A stretch of DNA of 64,000 bases from Myrica gale. Taxonomy: Eukaryota > Streptophyta > Magnoliopsida > Fagales > Myricaceae. Position numbers and translations under genes: made by a program. The stretch's first letter is position 1. Each line of letters begins with the position of its first letter. The notes under the pieces were generated by a model that saw only the letters and a list, made by a program, of their open reading frames with translations, did not search any database and had not been told where the DNA came from. The stretch lies in assembly GCA_963930655.1 (NCBI GenBank), contig OZ005610.1:22699001-22763000 (forward strand). Reading direction: 5' to 3'. Positions 1-9,745 of this stretch are shown here, in pieces.

Positions 1-2730
1 GAGCTTTCATTCCTGCATGTTCCTCGTCCGTGTTTTGTTCCGTCTCTTGCAGCTTCTGTCTCTTCCAGTCTTTGGCACTCTCGTCTCGGTCATGCTTCTT
101 TACCTCGTCTTCAGTCTTTAGCTTCTAGTGGTCACTTAGGACGAGTCGATTTTGACTCTTTTGATTGTGTTTCTTGTCAAATGGGAAAACAAAAGGCTTT
201 ACCATTTAATAATAGTGAATCTTTATCATCTGCTCCTTTTGATCTTGTTCATTCTGATGTTTGGGGACCTGCCCCTGTCCCTAGTCAGGGGGGGTCTCGT
301 TACTTTGTTATCTTTATTGATGATTATTCTCGTTACACATGGCTTTATCTCTTACATGATCGATCTGAGTTATTACGTGTTTTTCGTGATTTTAAACAGA
401 TGATAAGAACTCAGTTCGACCGCACAATCAAAATTTTTCGTTCCGATAATGCCATGGAGTATACCTCTGTCGCTTTTCTTAACACACTTAAAGAGGATGG
501 GACTTTGTCTCATCGATCTTGTCCTTATACTTCCCAGCAGAATGGACGTGCTGAACGTAAGCATCTCCATATTCTCAACACTGTAAGATCTCTTCTCCTC
601 TCTGCCACTCTTCCAGAATCATTCTGGGGAGAGGCTGCCCTTACAGCTGTTCATACCATTAATCGCGTTCCTTCTCCTACCACTTCAAACAAGACCCCTT
701 ATGAGCTCCTGCATGGAAAGGTACCAAATTATTCTCTCCTAAAAATTTTCGGTTGTGCATGTTTTGTATTGCTACCTCCTCATGAGCGTACCAAACTTGA
801 ACCTCGTTCTCGTCTCTGTTGTTTCCTCGGTTATGGGATTGAACATAAAGGTTATCGATGTTATGATCCTATAACTCAGCGTCTTCGTGTATCCCGTCAT
901 GTTCAATTTTGGGAACACAAGTTCTTCACCAGTATGTCTCCATTTCCCGACACTTCTTCATCTCTGTCTCCTGTTTTTCTTGACTCCTGTATAGATATTT
1001 CTTTAGATTCTGATGCAGGTGTTGAAAGCTCCTTAAGTGACCATCCAACGTCTGTTCCTTCTGAGTCTGGACCGTCGTCTGATCCTGTCATCACTCCCGC
1101 TTCCACCCCCACTCCAGACCTTCGTCGAACTACTCGCGTAAGAGCCCCTCCATCTCATCTTAATGATTTCCATTGTTTTTCTGCTATTGCCACCCTTCAT
1201 GAGCCTCGCAGTTATCGCGAAGCTAGTTCTGACCTCCTTTGGCAAAAAGCTATGACCGACGAACTTCAGGCTCTTCACAAAACTCATACATGGGACTTGG
1301 TCGATTTGCCTCCTGGTAAGTCTGCAATTGGATGCAAGTGGGTGTACAAGATTAAGACACGAGCTGATGGGTCGGTTGAACGCTACAAAGCTCGTCTTGT
1401 GGCACGAGGATTTACTCAGGAATACGGTATTGACTATGAGGAGACTTTTGCTCCTGTGACACGTCTTACTTCTTTTAGATCCTTACTTGCAGTTGCCGCC
1501 ATTCGTCAGTGGAGTCTCTTTCAAATGGATGTTAAAAATGCATTCCTTAATGGTGATCTGGAAGAAGAAGTCTATCTCAAGCCTCCCCCGGGTCTTGAAC
1601 ACCCAGCTCAAAAGGTTTGCCGCCTTCGTAAAGCTCTTTACGGTCTCAAGCAGTCTCCTCGTACTTGGTTTTCCAAGTTCAGTTCAGTTATGGCTCAGCA
1701 GGGGTTCACCCCCAGTGCATATGATTCTGCTTTGTTTATCCGTCGATCTGAGAATGGTATTGTCCTCCTTTTACTTTATGTTGATGACATGATTATTACA
1801 GGCGATGATCTTTCTGGCATTCAGACACTTCAGCGATTTCTTAGTCAACAGTTTGAGATGAAAGATTTGGGTTCTCTAAGTTATTTCTTAGGTCTTGAGG
1901 TCTCCTCTTGTTCCGATGGATATTATCTTTCTCAAGCTAAGTATGCATCTGAGCTCTTATCTCGTGCCGGATTGACCGATAGTAAGACTGTTGATAGTCC
2001 TCTGGAGACGAATGTCAAACTTATTCCCAGCGAGGGCACCCTCTTAGATGATGCCACGCTCTATCGACAATTGGTTGGTAGCCTCATCTACCTCACGGTG
2101 ACTCGTCCTGACATTTCCTATGCAGTCACCTTGGTCAGCCAGTTTATGCATTCCCCTCGTTCTACTCACTATGCAGTTGTTCTTCGGATTCTTCGATATG
2201 TAAAAGGGACTTTATTTCATGGGCTTCATTTCTCTGCTCGTTCCTCATTGGATCTTCAGGCATACTCTGATGCTGATTGGGCCGGCGATCCCACTGATCG
2301 TCTCTCTACCACTGGATATTGTTTCTTGCTTGGCACATCTCTTATCTCGTGGAAAAGTAAGAAACAGACTGTTGTCTCTCGTTCCAGTACAGAAGCTGAA
2401 TATCGTGCCTTGGCTGATACTACCTCTGAACTCCTGTGGCTTCGGTGGTTATTGCACGATATGGGTGTTCCTTTTTCTGATAGCTCACCTCTTCATTGTG
2501 ACAACACCAGTGCCATCCAGATAGCTCACAATGATGTTTTCCACGAGCGCACCAAACATATTGAAATCGACTGCCATTTCATTCGTCATCATATCAAACA
2601 AGATACTCTTCGCTTACATCATGTTTCTTCTGCAGATCAGCTTGCTGATATCTTCACCAAGGCTCATCCTCCTGGCCGTCATCGCGATTTAGTTGACAAA
2701 CTCCAGTTAGCATCTTCGCTCCCAACTTGA
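1..2730 (+). CDS. copia gag-pol polyprotein, C-terminal part (integrase, reverse transcriptase, RNase H)
   Basis: Open from the window edge to a stop at 2728-2730, about 909 residues, so the true start is outside. Domains in order: GAG-pre-integrase with a zinc-binding HH-CC pattern (about 73-180), integrase core with the D-D-E residues (in DVWGP, SDNAMEY and NGRAERK), a Ser/Pro-rich spacer, reverse transcriptase (about 1250-1990; YVDDM near 1780), and RNase H (YSDADWAGD near 2270 to about 2640). Copia elements make one polyprotein that is cut by their own protease. The frame is undisturbed in this window. This is an element protein and not a host gene. Confidence 0.92.
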   Translation, partial: ELSFLHVPRPCFVPSLAASVSSSLWHSRLGHASLPRLQSLASSGHLGRVDFDSFDCVSCQMGKQKALPFNNSESLSSAPFDLVHSDVWGPAPVPSQGGSRYFVIFIDDYSRYTWLYLLHDRSELLRVFRDFKQMIRTQFDRTIKIFRSDNAMEYTSVAFLNTLKEDGTLSHRSCPYTSQQNGRAERKHLHILNTVRSLLLSATLPESFWGEAALTAVHTINRVPSPTTSNKTPYELLHGKVPNYSLLKIFGCACFVLLPPHERTKLEPRSRLCCFLGYGIEHKGYRCYDPITQRLRVSRHVQFWEHKFFTSMSPFPDTSSSLSPVFLDSCIDISLDSDAGVESSLSDHPTSVPSESGPSSDPVITPASTPTPDLRRTTRVRAPPSHLNDFHCFSAIATLHEPRSYREASSDLLWQKAMTDELQALHKTHTWDLVDLPPGKSAIGCKWVYKIKTRADGSVERYKARLVARGFTQEYGIDYEETFAPVTRLTSFRSLLAVAAIRQWSLFQMDVKNAFLNGDLEEEVYLKPPPGLEHPAQKVCRLRKALYGLKQSPRTWFSKFSSVMAQQGFTPSAYDSALFIRRSENGIVLLLLYVDDMIITGDDLSGIQTLQRFLSQQFEMKDLGSLSYFLGLEVSSCSDGYYLSQAKYASELLSRAGLTDSKTVDSPLETNVKLIPSEGTLLDDATLYRQLVGSLIYLTVTRPDISYAVTLVSQFMHSPRSTHYAVVLRILRYVKGTLFHGLHFSARSSLDLQAYSDADWAGDPTDRLSTTGYCFLLGTSLISWKSKKQTVVSRSSTEAEYRALADTTSELLWLRWLLHDMGVPFSDSSPLHCDNTSAIQIAHNDVFHERTKHIEIDCHFIRHHIKQDTLRLHHVSSADQLADIFTKAHPPGRHRDLVDKLQLASSLPT

Positions 2731-2743
2731 GTTTGAGGGGGGG

Positions 2744-3017
2744 TGTTAGAATATTGCACATATCTTCATATCTTCTTGATTCCGGAAGATCATGGAAAAT
2801 ATATCTTCCATGATCTTCCTGAATCAGGACGATATTCTCATATCACGAAGATTGCGATTTATGATCTGATTGAGATTTGTAATTATTCTGTTGATTTAGC
2901 TTCCTTGTATAGCTCTCTCCCTCCTCCTATAAAAGGATGGGTCATTGTACTGTTCAAATACACCTCTGAATATACAACACATTCTTCATTCTCTTTGTTC
3001 CTCTTTCTATTTCAACA
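2744..3017 (+). repeat. 3' LTR of the copia element (right end approximate)
   Basis: Begins TGTTAGAATATT directly after the purine tract that follows the pol stop codon. Contains a TATA-like CTATAAAAGG at about 2937. The end at TTCAACA is chosen as an imperfect inverted match to the start. Without the 5' LTR in the window the border cannot be confirmed. Confidence 0.7.
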
Positions 3018-3295
3018 ATCTGCTTTGATTTACTTGTCTTTTCCTGTGGGTGTTATTTGAGTCTGTTCGGTTCGTTTTGGTATTTCTTTTGCAGCGTGGC
3101 CGCTGGTGTTCTGTTCGCACTTTCTGCATTTACTTTTTCTTAGTTAAAAAAGGAGTATAACCAAACTGCTTATGCTGCTTAGAAATGGTATGATATCAGT
3201 GAAGGAGAGGACATGGCTATGACATTGCCCAAATAGAGTATTACTAAATCATGAAGCCAGATCTGGTTAAGTTGGTTGGCTAATAAGATAAGAAC

Positions 3296-3760
3296 CTGAA
3301 ATCTGCATATATAGTAGTCGTCTCCAAAGACAGCTCGCATGCTCTCCACTGGCTTCATCTGTGGATTTCTTGGCCGGAATGGAACACTAAGGCACACGAA
3401 TGCCTTCACTTTTTCAGGCCGAAACATGCACAAGTACCAAGCGATCATGGCTCCCCAGTCGTGTGCCACAAGAGACACCTGATTCACACCCAACAAATCA
3501 ATGAGCGCGACAAGGTCACCGACAATGTGAAGACAGGTGTAGCTGGTGATGGGAGTAGGTGCTTCAGTATCACCGTAGCCTCGTAGGTCTGGGGCTACAG
3601 CATGGTAACCAAGTGAGGCAAAAGCAAGAATCTGGTGGCGCCAGGAGTACCAGAGCTCAGGGAAGCCGTGGAGGAACAGAACAACTGGTCCTTGTCCTTT
3701 TTCTGCTATGTGCATTCTAATGCCATTGATACTCACCATCTTGTGCTCTATCCCCTCCAT
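3296..3760 (-). CDS. soluble epoxide hydrolase (alpha/beta hydrolase), exon 1 only
   Basis: Encodes the first 155 residues of a plant soluble epoxide hydrolase, an enzyme that opens epoxides to diols, for example on fatty-acid epoxides. Visible hallmarks are the oxyanion-hole motif HGFPE (31-35), DLRGYGD (58-64) and the nucleophile elbow HDWGA with Asp101. The exon ends ICRFQ at a clean donor (CAG/GTTCTT, 3295), the usual position of the first intron in this family. The family is normally about 310-320 residues, so roughly the second half is missing. No continuation is seen between 3018 and 3295; beyond that lies the copia element. Later exons, including the catalytic Asp/His, could lie left of the window. 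The gene is either a carrier of a long intron or dead. Confidence 0.85.
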
Positions 3761-4039
3761 GTCTACCGCTATGAACTTTTATTTTATCTCGTTGCCCTTT
3801 CTCTGAGCTCCCTTCTAGAGTGACGGAACTTGGAAGTAGCTAGAGGTTTTAACGTGAGGTGGAAAGAACAGTAGGTAGTCAATGCAGTTGCTCAAAGGTC
3901 TCAGTGGCAGAAATAACTTGCTGAGTACTGCTTAGGGAGTGGCAACCTTGGATTCCCAAGACAATGAACTGTTGGAAAGGAACACACGAACTTAAATGTT
4001 ACGGTACAAGAACAGTTGGGGAAGAACAACGCACTTAAT

Positions 4040-4221
4040 GGGATGTTTGCTTGCCAAAATATTGGGGAATATTCTCAAAATTTTGGGAATCTTTACTTTA
4101 TTGAGATTTATTGGGGTTTCTGAAAAGTGAAGTGTGTAGGTGTAAAAGTTAAAAATTTTGAAGTTTGTTTGGTTTGTCCGATTTGTTGAGACCCCAAATA
4201 TTTGGAGTCTGAAACATGCCC
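4040..4221. mobile_element. MITE, copy A (about 180 bp)
   Basis: A short element whose sequence recurs at 61345-61510 (same strand sense). Ends resemble an inverted pair: GGATGTTTGCTTGCC on the left and GAAACATGCC on the right. The two copies share a long central stretch around 4077-4195, including the segments TTGGGAATCTTT and TTGTTGAGACCCCAAAT. No coding capacity. The target duplication is unclear. Confidence 0.6.
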
Positions 4222-4293
4222 GATGTTGAAGTACAAGGACAGATGTGGAAGAAACAAGGAACTTAAATGCTACAGTAAGCATTAGATCGGTTT

Positions 4294-4462
4294 AGCCAAG
4301 CGAGCAGCTGAACATGGCTCCTTAGCTACAATACCAGCTCGCAGTTTCGAAGCTTTTGTCCCTATAATTGGTCAGGAAAAAGACCCTCCGATGTAATCTT
4401 CGGATGTACTTTGCCTTTTGATTCAATGAAAAATAATCTTATTGCTCAAAAAAAAGAGAGAG
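4294..4462 (+). mobile_element. tRNA-derived SINE with target-site duplication
   Basis: About 170 bp flanked by a perfect 10-bp duplication AGATCGGTTT (4284-4293 and 4463-4472). The head has a box-A-like TAGCCAAGCGAG (4293-4304) and a box-B-like AGTTTCGAAGC (4343-4353), as in RNA polymerase III-driven SINEs. The 3' end is an A-run followed by GAGAGA. Head, tail and duplication together make this a short retroposon; the exact SINE family is not identified. Confidence 0.7.
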
Positions 4463-4472
4463 AGATCGGTTT

Positions 4473-5620
4473 CAGTCGGAAAATCTCCAAAACGGGTGCA
4501 TTGATAAGAAAAAAACTTGTTCTACGATACGCTATAGATTCATAATGAGGTATAAGGATTTTCTTTATGGTTTTAAAGAGTCGGTCTTTGCCAGTTTATA
4601 GGCCTACAGGCTACAGCTAATTATGGAGGTCCAATATAGGATGGAGGCTTTTTCAGAAAAGAAAAAAATCCCACAATTCAGACAAAGCGTAAGAGAGCAA
4701 ATTTCACCAAGTCAGAGTTCCTCGGAATCTGATTTTGGAATATAAGTATTTGCAGAAATGGTTGATAGTTGGTAGGAGTTATCACCAGTTATTACACCAA
4801 CACAAAAATTGCAATTATTCGAAGTTCTTCCTCGGAATCTGATCTTTGTATGCCATATTTCAATTTCATCCATTTGTTATCGATTAGGTCAAGTTGATTG
4901 ATCTTTCAAAAAAATAATTCAATCATGTTTTGCCTTCTCTGCTGAGGTATGTTAAGCTGAAGCAAAGTTCATAAACACTATATTATAAGCAGTGTCTGAG
5001 ATGAGTCAAGAGTTGTCTTATAATGCCGGCTTCTCTGATTTTGTCAGCTCCGATGTTGCCTAAGGTTAGTATGCTGCACCAGCAATTATTATCTGCATAA
5101 TGCTAATTAGATGGGCAAGAGCAAATCAGCAAACGAGATCCAGTTCTGGTTTGGGGGTCTTTTGACCCGTTTGTTTGTACTAGGGCTTTATGCCCCTTTT
5201 AGCTGTTGTCAAGGCCATTGGGGCCTCTCACCATGTAGCACCAATTGTATTCCCCCTATCGCTCTAATGAAGTTATGAAATTGTCCAGAAGAAAAAAAAA
5301 AAAAGACAAACGTCTCTAAAACATTAAGAATTATATCATATACATTTAACAGTTGATTGGCCAAGTTCAAATCCAACAAATAAGAAATCAAACATCTCAT
5401 TTTGATCTTAAGCAGAATAAAAAAGAGGTTCCCAACTTGGGTTGAGATCAATAAAGTTAAGTTGAAAAAGTCTTGCCGGAAACATGGGAGACTGGAGAGG
5501 ATGGTGCAACATTCTATTCAGGACAACAAAGGTTGTCCACAGGAATCCCGCAGAAAAACCGCCTAAACAGAGTGATTTTGTGGCCATTTTCTCCTGAACT
5601 AATTTTGCACCTGTGTGTGT
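4473..5620. other. intergenic, upstream of PMEI 1
   Basis: AT-rich DNA without a supportable gene. A LINE-like 3' tail (TAATGAAGTTATGAAATTG followed by an A-rich run) ends near 5304, but no matching target duplication was found. The last part (about 5455-5620) is recognisably similar to the region upstream of the second PMEI (about 8250-8400), so the promoter region belongs to the duplicated unit. Confidence 0.5.
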
Positions 5621-5623
5621 GTG

Positions 5624-5629
5624 TATATA
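5624..5629 (+). promoter_or_regulatory. probable TATA box of PMEI 1
   Basis: TATATA inside GTGTATATACATTCC, about 95 bp before the chosen start codon at 5725. The spacing fits a short 5' UTR. Inferred from position only. Confidence 0.4.
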
Positions 5630-5724
5630 CATTCCAGCTCTTTCTTTTTATTACCATAGCCCAAGACAATACCCTCCACTATCAAAAGAAAAACTTTCTG
5701 CATCGACAAATTTCTAGTGAAAAC

Positions 5725-6249
5725 ATGACACCGATTTCAAAGCTCTTGGTTGTGCTGCTTTTTACTCTCTGGCCGCACGGAATCTTTGCTAACGATTTGA
5801 TTGCCTCGGCTTGTGATCGGACTACGTACAAGGCACTGTGCAGAGAAATCCTTGACCCGGACCCCGAGAGCCATGAGGCTACTGATGTCCTTGGCCTGGT
5901 CAGAGTCGCTATAAAGAACACTGGATCTAATGCTACCCAAATACGTGACTACGTCACCCAAGTGGCCGAGCGAAATAACGACGACAATGTCCTTGTTGAA
6001 TGCCTAAGAGATTGCTATGACAACTACCAAAATGCAGCTGATCAACTTGACCACTCGTTCGTCCCCTTGGAATCTAAAGGGTTCAAGGATGTCAGCAAAA
6101 TGGTGATCACTGCTAAGAAAGATGCTGATTCATGCGAGGAAGGTTTCAAGGCTCAGCACCGCAAGTCTCCAATTATAGATTTGAGCACCACGTTTAACAG
6201 GCTATGCAGCAATATCTTAGGACTTATGAATCAACTGCCGAAGCACTAA
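5725..6249 (+). CDS. pectin methylesterase / invertase inhibitor (PMEI), copy 1
   Basis: Secreted 174-residue protein of the plant PMEI/invertase-inhibitor family, which forms a four-helix bundle that binds pectin methylesterase or invertase in the apoplast. A signal peptide is evident (1-22, hydrophobic LLVVLLFTLW). The family's N-terminal disulfide hairpin is seen as Cys30 and Cys39, and the second pair as Cys97 and Cys137 (in DSCEEGF); Cys93 and Cys161 are extra. The frame is open upstream to 5473, but the ATG at 5725 is chosen because it starts the signal peptide, lies about 95 bp after a TATA box and matches copy 2. No intron, as usual. Tandem partner at 8529-9062. Whether it inhibits PME or invertase cannot be told from sequence. 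Confidence 0.9.
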   Translation: MTPISKLLVVLLFTLWPHGIFANDLIASACDRTTYKALCREILDPDPESHEATDVLGLVRVAIKNTGSNATQIRDYVTQVAERNNDDNVLVECLRDCYDNYQNAADQLDHSFVPLESKGFKDVSKMVITAKKDADSCEEGFKAQHRKSPIIDLSTTFNRLCSNILGLMNQLPKH

Positions 6250-7127
6250 TGCTCGTCCCTATCTCTCTGCTCTCATTATCTCTCAAACTCATGGGAAGCT
6301 CTGTTTTAGTTTTCCAGCTAAATTTTACATTGTATGCGTAGTAGCTTTGCTCAATAGTCACTGTTCTTGTAATTCCGATATTTTCTAGCTCGTCAATAAA
6401 ATATTCGGGATTTTGAGAGCTGGTTTGTTTGATTCCAAACATGTTTAATATCCTGGCTTTGTCATGTTTTCCTTTGTCATAGCACAAGCCATCCCCGAAA
6501 ATTACTAAATGTTTTCTTTTCTTTTTCTGTTTGCTATGACTAATACTATGATCATTGTCTTCAACCACCTTGGACATCGCGTATTAAGTTGAACCAGAAA
6601 TTGATGTGATAAAAAATTTGAGGTATAAAAGCTTCAGTTCCTTTCATGAACCATTTAGTTGCAACGAAATTGGTCCAAAGTACGAATCATGTAAATCCTG
6701 TTTGTTTTCATTCCCTTTTCTTGATTTACCAGTACAAGAACATTGATTCACATTAATGGGAAGGACTAGCAAGTAGCACCTCACAGCTAACAAAACGGAG
6801 GAGCCGGAGACGAAAAAAGAGGAAAAAGAATAGACAAAGAGATCAAGATAGAGTAAAAGTTAAACATGTAACAAAATGAGCATGTGCCTATGTGCTGCAC
6901 AAACCACTGGATTTCCCCATTGCCCAGACTTTCTTGCACAAGCAGCCAAACACCCGAGCATTTCTTAGGCAAGAAACCAAACAATTCAATTACATGGTAA
7001 ACCATTCTTCATGGTTTGACAAAAAAGTATATAATCGAATAACATTGGAGCACATCAGCATGGACTGAAGAAGGAGAAGGCTCGAGCAGAAAGGACTGTA
7101 ATTTGCTTTCCACAGATAAAATATCGG

Positions 7128-7350
7128 AAACCGTCCCTTTTCTGCTATGTGCAATCTGATGCCGCTGCAAGCAACAAAAAAAATCTTGGCCTTTACCCCC
7201 TCTATGTCTGCCCCTACAAACTTTTTTTCTCCTTGAACTTTCCTTGAGCTTTTACTTCATGGTTTGTGGAGCTTGGGAGCGGCTAGACGTTTTAAGGAGA
7301 TGTGGTATGAACAGTGGAGTTTATGTAGTGCACTGAAAGGGCTCATTGGG
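7128..7350 (-). pseudogene. epoxide hydrolase 5'-end relic (second copy)
   Basis: This stretch aligns with 3697-3910, the first codons and upstream region of the epoxide hydrolase at 3296-3760. Shared blocks include TTTTCTGCTATGTGCA, CCCCTCYATGTCT and GAGGTTTTAA/GACGTTTTAA. The start codon is changed (ATG to ATA on the minus strand), and the rest of exon 1 is absent: downstream flank of PMEI 1 joins directly to it. It marks the left end of the second unit of the tandem duplication. Confidence 0.7.
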
Positions 7351-7373
7351 AAAAAGTAAACACAGACACAATG

Positions 7374-7992
7374 CGTCTGTCCTCTTGTGCCTCTCTCCCG
7401 GCGGTTTTGTTCGTTTTTTGGAGGACCCGCCGTGCTTAGCTCCCCCTGGCGATCCTTGTCGTCCCTGTCCGGCCTCTCCTTGCCGGCGCGTGTGGGCCAC
7501 GCGCGGCCGTGGGCGCGTGTGCCGCCTCTGCCGTCGGTGGTTTTGGTTCCTGGCCCCTCTGGATGCCGCCCCTATGGAGCTCTCTCTCCTCTTCCTCCTG
7601 GTGCAGCCTGTCAATGCATGAAATCTGTCTGGTCGGAGTCGGTTCGGCTCTCAGCTTGTCCCTCCTCTAGCAGAAGCCTCCACCGCTTTGGGCGGTGGTT
7701 GTGTTGGGTTCTAGTCTTTGTGACCGATCTGTTTGTGTCTTGTGTGTTGGCCTTTGTGGCCTGTTTGTCTTGGTTGTTTGTTTTGGTTGTTTGTGTTAGC
7801 CTTTGTTGGTCTTGGTTGTTGTTCTGGTACCGGCTTTGTTGTCCGGTTTGGCTACCGGACCTTTGGTTCCGGTTTATTGTAGGGCCTTCTGGTCCGTTTA
7901 GGTTTTCTGTTAGCCTTCACGTCAATTTCGTGCTTTGTACTGGCTGTACTGTTCTCGGATTTTAATATATTGTCTTGTTGCCTAGAAAAAAA
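7374..7992 (+). mobile_element. 5'-truncated non-LTR retroposon (LINE-like) with poly(A) and 16-bp TSD
   Basis: A 619-bp GC-rich insert in AT-rich DNA, ending in an A-run (7986-7992) and flanked by a perfect 16-bp duplication AAACACAGACACAATG (7358-7373 and 7993-8008). Poly(A) plus a long duplication is the signature of target-primed reverse transcription. No reverse transcriptase motif is left, so it is most likely the 3' end of a LINE, or another RNA retroposed by LINE enzymes. Open frames within it are low-complexity and not convincing. Confidence 0.8.
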
Positions 7993-8420
7993 AAACACAG
8001 ACACAATGGACACCTGCCTAAATTGCAAATTTCCACAGCAGGAGATTCCCTGATAATCTGATCTTTGAATTTTAGGTTGGAGTAGTTCTTCTCACAAGGA
8101 ATTACTTAAGCATATATCCATTTCGTCCGTGAATTATCTTCAATATTTACCATTATAGTGTTTTGTTGTTGCTATACTACCTAGAATTATTAATGAACGC
8201 GGCATTTCTTTCCCTTTTTCTATGTTGTGAAGTGGAAATAAGAATAAATTGCAGTTGAAGAAGTCTTGCTAGAAACATGGGAGTGGCTATTGCAAAGTCC
8301 TAATTCAAGGCGACTCACATGGTCCACAGGAAGCCAGAGACCGCTTAAACAGAGTGGTTGTGTGGTCATCCATGCGCTCGTCTCCTGGGCTTATCTACCC
8401 TTTTTCACTCCTGATATATG

Positions 8421-8430
8421 TATATAAATA
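8421..8430 (+). promoter_or_regulatory. probable TATA box of PMEI 2
   Basis: TATATAAATA about 100 bp upstream of the start codon at 8529, in the same relative place as the TATA element of copy 1. Confidence 0.5.
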
Positions 8431-8528
8431 TGCTTTCCGGGCAGTAGGCTGTAAGAAGCCAATAACATAACATTCGACCCGTTCCTTTGTTATAAAATAA
8501 GCCCAAACTGCAAGCGTTCTGTGAAAAT

Positions 8529-9062
8529 ATGAAGCCCATTTCAATGCTCTTCTGTTTGCTGGTGTTAACTCTCCGGTCATACAGAATTGTTGCTGTCGGG
8601 GGAGCTACCGATTTGATCACCACCGCTTGTGATCGCACTCTGTACAAGGCACTGTGCAAAGCAGTTCTTAATTCGGACCCCGCGAGCCAGGGGTCTAAGG
8701 ATCTATCCACCCTCGACAAAGTTGTATTAATGCATGCAAAATCCAACGCTAGCAGTATCCATCAACAAGCCGTCAGCCTGCACGAGAAATCAAAGGACGA
8801 TGCCACCAAGCAAGCCCTTGAAGATTGCATTGAAAACTACCAAGATGCAACTGATCAGCTCGACGAATCGCTCCATGCCTTGCAATCTAAGGGGTACGAC
8901 GACATTAATACGTGGGTGACTGCTGCCATGAGCGACGCCGATTCGTGTGAGGAAGGGTTCACGGATCAGGGCCGCAAGTCTCCACTATCTAACGCGAGCA
9001 AGACATTCAACCAGCTATCTAGCATTGTCTTAGCCCTGACCAATCAACTGAAGGGTCGCTAG
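8529..9062 (+). CDS. pectin methylesterase / invertase inhibitor (PMEI), copy 2
   Basis: Secreted 177-residue PMEI-family protein, single exon. A signal peptide covers about residues 1-24. The four family cysteines are present: Cys34 and Cys43 in the N-terminal hairpin (CDRTLYKALC), Cys100 (LEDCIENYQDA) and Cys140 (DADSCEEGF). It is clearly paralogous to copy 1, with blocks such as ACDRT-YKALC, YQ-A-DQLD and DADSCEEGF shared, but well diverged, so the duplication is not recent. It lacks the two extra cysteines of copy 1 (Cys93, Cys161). Likely an apoplastic inhibitor; target PME versus invertase not decidable here. Confidence 0.92.
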   Translation: MKPISMLFCLLVLTLRSYRIVAVGGATDLITTACDRTLYKALCKAVLNSDPASQGSKDLSTLDKVVLMHAKSNASSIHQQAVSLHEKSKDDATKQALEDCIENYQDATDQLDESLHALQSKGYDDINTWVTAAMSDADSCEEGFTDQGRKSPLSNASKTFNQLSSIVLALTNQLKGR

Positions 9063-9745
9063 CCTTTAGCTGCTCCCATCGTTTATGGAATCAGATTACC
9101 ATATTAAGATAAGCCTTCGAGCAATAAAATCCTTCATTTGGGAAATCCAAATGGTCTGTCAAGTATCATCGGCATGTCTTTTTCCATGTGCCAAGAAATT
9201 GTTTTCTTTTTTTTTTCAAACATGTTTATTTATCCCATTTCATGCGTTCTGTTCATCTCTTGGTCATAGCGGGATGGCATTCCCTAGATATGAACAACTT
9301 TGCTCTGTTCGATTTTTGCTTTGTAATTTGAGTTGCAAAAATTTCAATTCTTCGTTAAGGATATAACTACAAATCATGTGAATCCCAATGCTTTTTTATT
9401 TCTTTTTCTTGCTTTACTAGTGCCAGACCGACTCACGTTTGATGGGTCAGAAACTACCAACACGTAAAGAGGAAAAATTCATATGAAGAAAAGACAAAAT
9501 CCAGTTAGATTTTCCCCTTACACATAATTTCTTACACAAGCAACCGAATATTCAAGTCTCAAGCGTGTCTCAAGCGAGCGACCAGACACTCCCATTAATA
9601 GGTAAAAGCATTTGCTAAATGTGCTTGGAAGAAAAAAATGTAATCCAATAACATTGGAGCACATCTCCATGGACGTAAAGGAGAAAGCTCAAGCAGAAAG
9701 GAATTTGATTTGCTTTACGCACAGATAAAATCCTGGAGAACATTT
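9063..9745. other. 3' flank of PMEI 2, homologous to flank of PMEI 1
   Basis: No gene. The part around 9640-9740 matches 7040-7130 downstream of PMEI 1 (shared AACATTGGAGCACATC, GCAGAAAGGA and CACAGATAAAAT). This marks the right end of the duplicated unit. Confidence 0.65.

Larger units (their letters stand above)
1..3017 (+). mobile_element. Ty1/copia LTR retrotransposon, 3' part (left end outside window)
   Basis: Reverse-transcribing LTR element of the Ty1/copia group, recognised by domain order: integrase before reverse transcriptase. Visible parts are the end of the GAG-pre-integrase domain (LWHSRLGHAS), integrase, reverse transcriptase (YVDDM), RNase H, a purine-rich tract at about 2731-2743 and a 3' LTR starting TGTTAGA at 2744. 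The 5' LTR, gag and protease lie left of the window. The visible coding part looks whole and open, which suggests a fairly young insertion. The LTR end near 3017 (TTCAACA) is an estimate. The element lies immediately downstream of exon 1 of an epoxide hydrolase gene on the other strand, so it probably sits in that gene's first intron. Confidence 0.93.

Noticed and set aside
5140-5310. Possible LINE or SINE 3' tail
   Set aside because: A-rich tail present, but no tRNA-like boxes and no convincing target duplication.
5473-5724. Upstream in-frame extension of PMEI 1
   Set aside because: It lies across the promoter and TATA region; the later ATG begins a proper signal peptide and matches copy 2.
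6224-6577. 117-aa open frame on minus beside PMEI 1
   Set aside because: Overlaps the end and 3' flank of PMEI 1, has no known domain and no counterpart in the duplicated unit.
7387-7965. 192-aa open frame in the GC-rich insert
   Set aside because: Low-complexity translation of a retroposon; no recognised domain.
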